From assembly GCF_026151205.1 (NCBI RefSeq), contig NC_087077.1, positions 8,237,983 through 8,301,982 of the forward strand: DNA of 64,000 nt, read 5' to 3'. Shown here piece after piece: positions 1 to 61,352 of this stretch; the first letter of the stretch is position 1; each line of letters begins with the position of its first letter. This DNA is from Bolinopsis microptera. Lineage: Eukaryota > Ctenophora > Tentaculata > Lobata > Bolinopsidae. The notes below the pieces were generated by a model that worked only from the letters and a program-made list of their open reading frames with translations, was not told where the DNA came from and did not search any database. The translations under genes and the position numbers were made by a program.

Positions 1-2512
1 AGTTAGAGCATTCTTTGTGATGAAAGCAGAAAATAAGCTCTGCCATTTCAAAACAAATAAAGTAGTAATTCAAACTTAAACAATGCAAATTATAAAACTG
101 AAATGTTCGATTTCTAAATTATGTATACGCTGAAAACTTCGCTAAGTAGTAAGTATGATTATGTTAACCAAATAAGAATGCACTTTAAAAATTCAGCGAT
201 ATTTACTACTCAATTATACATGCTGTCCTCAAATTTATCTAGAAATACCCGCCAAATTTTAAGTCGAAGAAGTCAAAGAACAAACTATGATTCTAGTTAT
301 ATCGAAATTGATTATTATCAATTAACTAGTAGATTAATGAGCTGGCTACATTACCCGTAGTAGTATGATAAGAGAAAATCCTCCTGATAATGAAAATAAG
401 TTTGGCACGACTTTTAAGTTTCGCGATGATGCTTGGCAGATTAATTTGACTTCGTGGATTCGTGCATTAACGTTAAATTAAGAAGTCGTGCCAAACAAAA
501 TGATGCTCATCCGAATTTCGCATTAAGCTGTCCTATACGCAGGACACTTTAGATAGTATCGATAATAAAAGAAGGAAACCGAAAACATTTCTCTCACATA
601 GGTACGCTAAAAACTACAGTAAAAATAGACAACCAAGTGGCCACAACTAATATCGGTGTATGATATGGGCAAATCTTATCCGGCTTCTTTAGCTGGCGTG
701 ATCTCCAAACCTGAAATGGAAAATGTCTTACAGGGATGTTAATTAATGATTTAATTATATTTCTTTGGTGCTTTAATCTGATGGGATATCATATTTTCTC
801 CCAAAAGTTCTAGCATTTTTATATATATATGTATATATGAACACTGCTGACGTCAAGGTGGATGTCACATATTCAAGACTAACGTCTACAGGCTATAAGC
901 TACTAAGTGGGGGAAATCACCACCGAATCCAGCCAAACCAAACCTAGAATTATAATCTAGCAGTCAGTTTGAGAACGTATTACCTGTGTGAGGGGTAGCC
1001 AAGTTTTGCAAAGATATGCTGCAGTTCTCGTTTAGTTCTACATGACAAATTCAAGTTGGAGAGGCCGTTTTCACGAACAGAACACAAGTGCGGTTGTAAA
1101 GCCCAGATATCTAACGCAAGAAAAGTGTTGGTGCAGGAGTAAAGAGCTCCGGTAAAAACCATTTCACCTTGCTACATCACAGAACACTCTCGTGTGGCAA
1201 TACATTCGTCAAAGAAAGCTGCAGGAGACAGTGGCACGCTGGGGTCAGCGTAAAAGTATTCTGGTTCTTCGTTGAAGAAGACGGAGTTAAATGTAGTCAG
1301 TTTTACCATTCTCCTCATCCTGTTACTAGATTCCAGATGTTAGAGAGCTTCACACTTCAAACGCACACACGCACACAGTTTCAGTATTAGTTCAACCGGC
1401 CAATTTTCATTGTATGAACTTAATGTGGACTTTTTAAATGGTGGATATCCGTCAGTGTCTAAGTGTAATCATATGCATAGCTTTATACCAGTAATATATG
1501 ATTCCACTCCGTACCCTTACACTATCAACAGTTATGTAATCATTTAAGATTACAACATTGATTTTATAACGTTTGATTGATACAAATGAGAAAATGATCA
1601 TAAAGCCTAGTATGATACCAGGTCAGTGTTTGTATCTAACATTTATGAACTGTTTTGAGAAAGGGAAAGAACAATGAAGATGTTTTAACTGAAAGTTTAA
1701 GGACCCAACGTTTAAGGACCCAAGATACCCAGTCGAGAAATGTTCCCAACGATATATAACACGGACGATATTATTCAAGCTGGTATTTAAGGGAGTAGGG
1801 ACGCATAATCTATGCCCAAAATGTCAAAGATAGAGTAATCATGTTGTCATTTAAATGGCTATCTGCTTCACGGGGCGTTATCTGATTTCAAATAATATCA
1901 CGTGTCTGCCTAATGAAAGATCCTTTAATCATTGAAAAAATCGAATGAGTAATCATGGTTTTTGCGTGCTTCAAATCTCATTCCCAAGGCGTATTATATC
2001 CCCTCAGTTCTTACAGCATCTTCCACATGGTCTGAGTAAAGGATTTCCTAAAACTGGCACGGTCAGGCGGAGATTGAGAGTCAGAATCGAAATCATCGTC
2101 ATCAGAATAATATGTGGGTTCTGCACCCAGCCTGTCAGTGCGTCGGAGATAAGAAATATGACTTTCAGTGATTTTTACAAATCGGTAATGTTTTTATAAT
2201 ATATCCAAAACAGTCTATGTTGACGTTCTATTAGTTTTTGCTAGTCCTTAATTAGCTCTGGACTAAAATTAACTAGGCCTGCCCTTAATTTTATTCAGGT
2301 GTGAACTTGATTAAACCCAAATAGATAAATCAAACAAAGAGCGTTTCAGCAACATTTAGTCTATTTTGATTGCTAAATCTCAAACACAAGGAATTATTTT
2401 ACCCGGCAGTAGATAAATGTAAATTTCCATATTTAAATTGTCCATTGATTACCATTGTCGCCCCAGACCGAACTACACTGTGGACTTGACATTTATAAAT
2501 GAGGACCAATTA
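1..2512. other. Region downstream of PKC; no gene I can support
   Basis: AT-rich sequence. Two weak exon-like patches lie on the minus strand (984-1162 with a downstream gtaata donor, and about 2011-2155 with an acidic frame ending in TAA). Neither gives a recognisable protein or joins in phase to PKC exons. Nothing else supported. Confidence 0.4.
2290..2295 (-). terminator. Possible polyadenylation signal AATAAA of the PKC gene
   Basis: An AATAAA hexamer reads on the minus strand about 220 nt past the PKC stop codon, a normal 3' UTR distance. No transcript evidence; the AT-rich sequence makes chance occurrence easy. Confidence 0.35.
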
Positions 2513-54028
<51,516 letters not shown>

Positions 54029-55613
54029 AATCCCTATAAAATCAGTGAGATTAGCATGAATACCAGGTGTAAAATATGATCAGTATGGTAATATCCAGCA
54101 ACAACATCTATCAATCCAAATTCTAATATTAAATTTCGTTTTAATCCTTTAAAATTTACCGCAAAATTTGCAAGAAAATAAATAGCTGCAGTAAATTAAG
54201 GTTTGAGGTAAATTTTGCATAAAAATAATAATATATATGTTAAGCCTTCATTTAAGGAAAGAAATGGCTGCAGTTAACCAGGTTTGAGGTAAACTGGGCA
54301 TGGTAAATAATGTGCAGTAAATAATTACTGCAATCCGATTATTACAAGGATGAGGGTGTACTGATTTCCTTCTGCATGGGTACTGAGCTCTTGTCTCAAA
54401 GATGAGTAATTGATAACTAGCAATAGCAAGCATATTCGAGACATTTCGTTCTGTTATGAATGTGCACATAATAAATACAGAAATTAAACTCTTGCACCAA
54501 TATCATACTGAATGAAATGAAAATTAACAAATTCACAGAACGGTGCCGGCAGTTCTAATGACTGATTTAAAAATATATATTTACATGATAATGTGAAATA
54601 AAAAGTGAAAACCTTGTTAGAATAAATAAAAGAAGTAAAATAAAATTAGAATTATCTTTGGTAAACAAATTGCTCACTATTTTAGTAGTCTGACCCAGTG
54701 ATAAATCACCTAACACTGTTTTATTTCAGTAACCCCATTTTTAAAAGATTTTTTAAAGATTAGGCTAGTAAAACACTTTTTTTTTAAAGTAAAACAAATT
54801 TTATTTTATACCCACAATCAATTCATATTTAGTTCAATTATTTAAAGTCAAAATAACCATTTCACAGAAATGGTTTTATTATAATAAAATAATTTGTGAT
54901 ACGTCGTTCAAGTGATTAGTTAACAAAATAATTTACACTGAAAAATGTACAAAATATACACAATTTTTACCTTGCAACACTGGCTTAGCGCGCGGCTGAT
55001 CGAAGAAGTTTGGTTTGCATTTACTAACTACAATGTACAGCGTACGCTTACATGAAAAGATAACTCACTGAATTGTTTAATACTAAATGCATATTAAGTC
55101 AGATGTTGTTCAATGAGTTAGCCACGAAAATGTTCAAATTGTGTAAAGGACACAATTGCTAGTAATGCTTCTTTGTGCCCGTAACTATCCTGGCTACTAT
55201 CTCCAAGAGATCAACCTCTGGGCCAGAAAAAGTGTAGTGAGCCAGGGGTCCCAAAGGCACAGCACCTCAAAATATCATAATATATGGACTGACAAATCGA
55301 TTAAGATGGTTTGAAACTACATAAAGGAGAATGATAAGGGGTTAAAAGAGATTCAATTGTGTTTAATGGGCGGCAATTCGGTAATCTGTCGATGGTCACA
55401 TAACGTACGGTTAAGGCACGATTAAAGCACACTTAACGCACAATGGTTATTTAAGACACAGTTAAGGAATGCACGGATAAGGCATGGTTAACGCACGGAT
55501 AAGGCACGGTTAACGCATGGATAAGGCACGGCTAACGCACGGTTAACACACAGTTGAAAGAAATGGAAGTTTAATACACGGTTAATGCACGGGTAGCATA
55601 CACATCACCTCAA
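54029..55613 (-). other. PKC 5' flank / possible promoter or 5' UTR region
   Basis: No CpG island or TATA element I can defend. An imperfect ~120-bp-spaced duplication sharing GCTGCAGT and GGTTTGAGGTAAA lies at about 54170-54225 and 54255-54303. About 55405-55600 is a degenerate tandem of GCACGGTTAA-like 11-mers. Confidence 0.5.
55405..55600 (+). repeat. Degenerate 10-12 bp repeat GCACGGTTAA
   Basis: About a dozen imperfect copies of GCACGG(T/A)TAA(C/G), spaced 10-16 bp; an old decayed minisatellite. Confidence 0.75.
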
Positions 55614-55769
55614 CAGTGGCGTAACGAAGGACCCGCTGACCCCGCTGTGTGGAGGGCGCCATCTTAGAGGGGCGCAAAATCGTCATTTGATGTGGGACAA
55701 TTTTGAAAAAATTAAATGAGGAACTAGCAAAACTGCACGTTACGGGGGGCATGCAACGTTACGCCACTG
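55614..55769. mobile_element. hAT-type MITE, 156 bp, intact ends
   Basis: TIRs CAGTGGCGTAACG (55614-55626) and the exact complement at 55757-55769, flanked by a perfect 8-bp target duplication CACCTCAA (55606-55613 and 55770-55777). An 8-bp TSD and CAGTG-type ends are diagnostic of hAT. Non-coding interior with a CGCCATCTT patch. Confidence 0.93.
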
Positions 55770-55777
55770 CACCTCAA

Positions 55778-56870
55778 AGCTCTTCTAAAGCACTCTTCTC
55801 GATGATCAACAGTCGGTTATGTTTGATTCTTGCTTAGGCCATTTCTCAAGAAATTTCGAATAAAGATACGATTTGGAGACCTCCTGAGGGGGGCGCTATT
55901 TTTTCTCAAATTTTACGTCTTCCTACGAAAACTTATCCGATTTGGCAGTTAAATGCACCATGATATAAACTATGTACGAAGATTCAATGGTGCCAAAAAG
56001 CTTTAGGGCGCAAAAACATTTGGCAGGGTCAAATGATAACGTTACACCACTCACAACATATCAACTGTAATCGGGCCATCAATAGTAGAACCACAACTTG
56101 TCGCGATCATGGAAGAGTTCAACGATAGTGAGAGATTCAAGTTCCCATAAAGCTTTTTTTACTTTAAAAAATTGTATTTTACCTCACCTCAATTCTCAAA
56201 CATCGATGTACAGTGCCAGCACCATGGAAATGTAATGTATGTAATATATTCTCCGAGATATGGCTCGGTGTTAACAAGCCTAAAGCTTGTGCATTTCACC
56301 TAGCCTTGATTCTACGCGTACTGCGTGACGCGCTACTGCAAGCAAAAGGGCTCTAGCTGTATAGAGCAACTTGTGCATCTCACTGTGTTGGTGCTGTTCT
56401 CATCTAATAACAATTTTATTTCTGTCTGTGGTCTAAATTATTAAGAGAGGAATTGAGGGTTGAACTATCAACTATTAAGCGTTTATCAGCAAATGTTTAT
56501 AAGCCACAGTAAATGAGTAAGGCTGAATTTATAATTATCAAACAATTTTTAGTCTGAAGGGAACTTTTCAAAACACTCTTCCGATTGTACTGTAAATAAA
56601 ATAAATTTACAATTTTGAACCATGAACAAACATTATTTTTTACGTGGTATAACAGAAATATCTGCTTATGGTTTAGCACAATAATGCGTGAACTTCTAAT
56701 AGCGATAATAATAATGATGCAATCACGATAAATGATTGAGCTACAAAACTGTATGCTGTAGCTACTCAGTTACTAAATAATTCGCCAAACCATGTGCTTT
56801 CGCGCCGCTGCGGGCGCGCTTGTTTCACAATCCGGGAGGCAGGCGGGCAAGGGCTTTGGATATAGCTTGA
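55778..56870. other. Intergenic, possible decayed hAT relative
   Basis: A degenerate right-end-like CGTTACACCACT occurs near 56039, and a GGGGGGCGC patch near 55889, reminiscent of the MITE above. No matching left end is seen. No gene. Confidence 0.35.
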
Positions 56871-56938
56871 CCATTGTTAATGGTCTGGCCCGGCGCGCGC
56901 TACTTCGAATTGAAATTTAGACGAGTAACATCCGTCAA
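56868..56938 (+). repeat. Single-arm copy of the GCGCGC-rich repeat family
   Basis: Shares ACCATTGTTAATGGTCTGGC, CCGGCGCGCGCTACTTCGAA and TAGACGAGTAACATCCGTCA with the inverted pair at 57658-57950, but lacks the middle segment. Confidence 0.85.
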
Positions 56939-56967
56939 GATAGAGAAAACTAAATAACGCTATTAAT

Positions 56968-57400
56968 GCTATTGTTAACGGGTGATACTCGTAAAATATT
57001 TGTTCCAAATCGTCGACGAGTCCAACTCGGCGCGCGTCCTGGTAGGTTATAAACCTGCAATGCTATTGTCGGGATTTCGCGTATTACGTAACGCGCGCTA
57101 TTGCAAGCGCGAAACTCGAAAAGGTTCTGGTTGTACCAGCAATTTGTAATATCAACAATAGACTATAAATATTACATTTACTGAGCGGCGCTCGACCTAT
57201 TTCCGCCATATCTTCAATTGATTGTAATTTATTTGGAGAATTTCACCGCTTCGACGCGCCGCGCAAACTATCAAGCCCGGCCCCAAGCAAGCTCATTGTT
57301 AACGGGTGACGGGTGATATGATACTCGTATAATATCTGTTCTATATATTAGGACGAGTCCAAGTCGGCGCGCGTCCTGGTAGGTTGTAAACCTACAAGCT
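56968..57400 (+). repeat. Pair of direct GCGCGC-rich repeats
   Basis: About 56968-57060 and 57295-57405 share ATTGTTAACGGGTGA, GATACTCGTA, CGACGAGTCCAA or GGACGAGTCCAA, CGGCGCGCGTCCTGGTAGGT and AAACCT. Lengths differ by small indels. Confidence 0.8.
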
Positions 57401-57657
57401 CATTGAACAAAATTATATTAATGAAATTTATATTATGTTATGCAGTTACCAATAATCGATTTTGAATTAATAATCAATAATGGTATTATAAAAACAATAT
57501 ACACATAATATAACAATAACCCTATATAAAACTTCTATAATGGTATTATATGGTTTAATTGCCCTTATAAATATTAATTTTAGATCGTGCCACGAAACTA
57601 TTCGTTGGCTTAGCTTCAATTTTTTGCTCAAACTTTGTTGTTCTTGTTTATAATAAT

Positions 57658-57950
57658 TTAACCATTGTTAATGGTCTGGCCCGGCGCGCGCTACTAGACT
57701 TGCCATCATAATATTTCGAAAAGAAAGCGGCGCGCGCGCTACTTCGAAGAAATGTAGACGAGTAACATCCGTCAAATAATAATTGTTCATGTTAATGGAC
57801 TAACCTGGCGCGTGCAACTTATATTATGCATATGTATTTGACGGATGTTACTCGTCTAAATTTCTTCGAAGTAGCGCGCGCCGCTTTCTTCCCGATGGCA
57901 AGTGCTACGAAGTAGCGCGCGCCGGGCCAGATCATTAACAATGGTCAACG
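57658..57950. mobile_element. GCGCGC-rich inverted repeat (foldback element)
   Basis: The left arm (57658 to about 57776) and right arm (about 57836-57950) are reverse complements with small gaps: ACCATTGTTAATG, TCTGGCCCGGCGCGCGCTAC, GCGCGCTACTTCGAAGAAAT and GACGAGTAACATCCGTCAAA occur in both. About 60 bp of spacer. No coding capacity. Confidence 0.85.
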
Positions 57951-58159
57951 TATGTATTAGCAATTAGCACTTGCCACGGCCTCCGCGACGCGACGGCCGA
58001 CTTTCTTAAAGTAGCGCGCTACTTTAAGAAATTCAGAAGAGCTAAGAGCTTATCATACTATGATCATCTGTCAACGTTGTTTTGCTCTAACTTACTGGGC
58101 GGCGCTCAGCCTGTCATTCCGCCTAATCTTTATGTTTATGAACATAATAGCTTGAGGTC

Positions 58160-58203
58160 CCCAGCTAGGTAAGCTCTAACCCAGCTAGGTAAGCTCTAAC
58201 CAG
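58160..58203 (+). repeat. 22-bp direct repeat x2
   Basis: CCCAGCTAGGTAAGCTCTAA plus CC occurs twice in tandem. Confidence 0.85.
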
Positions 58204-58287
58204 AGCCCTCTCGTGTGAAATATTGTTCCGGTTCGTACAGTTTCTGTTTAGTAATTAGGTATAATTTGCATGTACACTGCATTATAA

Positions 58288-58468
58288 GGGGTCGAGCTCA
58301 TATATTACTGATTATGTAATCATTTTTTTTGAAAATTTTTTCTCCCGGCCCCCCCCCCCCCCTCCGTAATCAGTTTTACCCATAGCTATTGTGTCAAAAT
58401 TACACTAGCGTAATCATTCGAAAAACCCCCCTCAGCTGATTACGTGATATTAATATGTGAACGACCCC
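58288..58468. mobile_element. Harbinger-type MITE, 181 bp
   Basis: Ends GGGGTCG (58288) and CGACCCC (58468), with imperfect continuation (CATATTA and TAATATG, ATTACG/ATTATG), flanked by TAA on both sides (58285-58287 and 58469-58471). A 3-bp TAA target duplication with GGG ends fits PIF/Harbinger. A poly-C run sits inside. Confidence 0.75.
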
Positions 58469-58655
58469 TAAGTATGTACAATTAATCATTGCATACAGTC
58501 ATGAACTGTGTTGGTAATTGTTATTTGAATTGATAGTACTGCCGCATATGCGATAAACTAGAACTATCAATTGATAGTAGTGCTGGTCAATGATATTATC
58601 ACCATCATGACATTTGACTGTCACTGTCTTAAAGTTGTCATACGTCGGTTGACCC

Positions 58656-58675
58656 GCCGCGCACGAGTGCGCGGC
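58656..58675. repeat. GC-rich 20-bp hairpin
   Basis: GCCGCGCAC-GA-GTGCGCGGC, a perfect 9-bp stem with a two-base loop, in AT-rich intergenic DNA. Confidence 0.85.
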
Positions 58676-61260
58676 TCCCCCTGTATCGTAGAAACGCTAC
58701 TTATGACTTAGTGAAACGACAATGGGGGTCACGACGTGATACAATCTTAAAGTTAACGACAAGATATAGAAATGAAACGACAAATTAGTAGTGATTCTGA
58801 TAGCTGTTCATATTCAACAATACAAGCTAGTTTCCGGTGCAACTGTAATTTCAGACACAAAGACAATCGGCAAATTAATTAAGTTGAACTCCTGAAACCA
58901 CTAGAATATCTGCTCAATCTGTGGTTTTAATATTCGAACTCAACAAGCATTAAGCAATCAAACTAAATATTTAATGAAATGCGCAAAGACATGTATAACC
59001 ATTATTAGGGATTAGGGACTGTTCACATATTATTATATATTATACATACATACATTATATATCAAGTCAAAAGTAGAACATCCAGTGGCTAGTAGTTCAT
59101 AGTTTCTACTCCTAGTCCTAGGGGCGTAAAGTTGCTTAATCATTAATTAGGAAGATCGGAGCTGAGGGAGGTTCTAAAATGGTAAAAAAGTAATACGTAC
59201 GTGAACAATCCCTTGACCCTCACCAACAAATATAAATCCAGAAAAGCTTTTAATAGTATCATAGCGATACTAAGGTAATATTATCATGCTGGATCCATTC
59301 ATGATGCGGCGATCTCAGACTTTCGCACTTCGCAGCTATATTTGAATTTCTACTCAATCTGCACAGTCAGAATCATGGGTGGTCAAGAAATGGGCTCATA
59401 TTTGTTTTCAATCATACCATGTATCGAGTTTCAGAAAACTTAACTACCTGCCCCTACAAAAACATATAATTTGTCCCTAAATCAGCATTTTTATCGCCTT
59501 TTATTCTCAATTTTAGAAACTATACATACTTACACAATACAAATACAGTGTCTAATGTCTATGGCTGATGTGCAAACCCCATTGCAAAACTATAGTCAAA
59601 ACACAAAATATAAAGGACGAACAATATGTAAATGAATGTCGACCATGAGCACGTTTCTTGTTTGCAACTACTGCTGAGACCTGAGTCCCATGGATCAACC
59701 AGATCCCGGACAAAACTGTCACCCTTTCTCGGGCTTAACTATTTTCTCTCACATTTGTCTCTTTTTGAAAATTTAAGCTCAAATTATTTAAAAAGCTAAT
59801 ACACCATTTCAACGACAATATAAACTTTCTGAAAGCCTGCGACACTACAGAGTTCCGGTTGAGCACACTTCTACACAACCCCTTAGAATATCATTCGAAA
59901 TAACCTAGCTACAAACCTACAAAATAACGAGCGAGTTTCCAGGGACAGCCACTAACTTTCCATTTAATATCTAATACAGCGACCATTTAAAACTTTGGTA
60001 AGTGGGCCAAGCGCCAGAATTAGACTCACTAAAAAGATCGTACGATTGCAATAAACGTTAAAACTAGTACACAGTATTAAACCTTGCCCGACCCAGTATC
60101 TGTTTAAATCGTGTGACTTGTATTAAACTACTATTTATCAAGGCGTGGCGGACGGCGGCACGATCAATATCTATGCATATTATGTATTATGTGCTTGTAT
60201 CATGAATAAACTCTATCCTTTAATTAATATTGATCCAATTAATTTATGTAATTGTGAACAAAACCCGGTTAATACGTTGATTGTACCTATTTGCCATACG
60301 TATCGACCATTGACAATAGCAATTAGCATGATGCTTTCTCTTAATTAGATGACAATATTGGTTAGTGTTTGCAGTTATCAAATGCCGGTTCATTTTAAAA
60401 TCTAGCCAAAATGTTTAATTATATTAATACTATCACTGTATTGTCCGCAATCTATCGACCAATATCTCGTGGAATGACTATGATTTCAGGCGGCACGACT
60501 TGGGGTACAAAGTTAAGTGAGACTGACAGACGGTAAATATAGAGCTGTTAATTCCATTCTCCCAAATACTTTCTTCTCACCATTCATAACCATCACTTCC
60601 TCCCTTTTGCTGCTTCGCGACAAAAAGGAATCGGATGGAAAAATACTTAATCAAAAACGAAATCTAACTCAAAAAGCAATAATATTTCAAATAATTCACG
60701 GCAGTCAAAAAACACAATATTCTGTCAATTTGTATAACTTCCACTTTTCAGCATTCATATCAATAATTAGTTATCTTTGTGTTGTAAAGAGTTTATTACA
60801 CTTATTTCATACTAATAAATATTCTCAAAATACTACGATCTAAAACAATACATACATTTACAAAATCCATAATCTTACTTATAATTATTACATTTTATCA
60901 AGCAAATACCAACAGTCTTTAATTAGAAAATACATAACCATAACATAAACTATAAATAAACTATTCAACAAAGTAGCAGCTCAGTAAAGGATCCATCATC
61001 CAGTAGGGATCTATCATCAACGGAAGAGATGAACGTGTTGCGGCAGAGAGAGAGATTAATTTTGATCAATTTTAAAACTCATCTGTGGCTTTAAATTTTG
61101 ATCATACTTGTGGATCTGAAAATTGGTAAATGTTTTGAATTTTGCTATCGGCAACGTGTCTATGATAATTAAACCAAAAACGTATGATTTGGGCCATGAT
61201 TGTTTCAAACTATCAAAACACAGAAACTTAGTGAACACTGAACTAACAGCTTATAACGAA
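58676..61260. other. Intergenic region between gene 2 and PKC
   Basis: Frames of 67 and 108 aa on the plus strand (60145-60348, 60517-60843) are AT-rich, show no recognisable motif and sit in repeat-poor sequence; not supported as genes. PKC's promoter and non-coding 5' exon may lie here or nearer 54 kb. Confidence 0.4.
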
Positions 61261-61352
61261 CTAACCATGGACATATGAAGAAGTGCTGGTAGTTCTTGAT
61301 CTAGCTGGAGTTCCGGCCACAGAGAAGACTGTATCTGTTGCCTCCACTTCTC
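61261..61352 (-). CDS. Gene 2 terminal exon (92 nt) with stop
   Basis: Low-complexity Ser/Thr tail EVEATDTVFSVAGTPARSRT to SSYVHG and TAG. The frame is fixed by the phase of the preceding exon; acceptor tttaag is weak. Confidence 0.75.

Noticed and set aside
980-1162. 60-aa minus-strand frame followed by a gtaata donor
   Set aside because: Could be an exon, but no recognisable homology, no good acceptor and no supported partner exon.
60517-60843. 108-aa plus-strand frame
   Set aside because: AT-rich, no motif, no splice or promoter context; length is within chance expectation.
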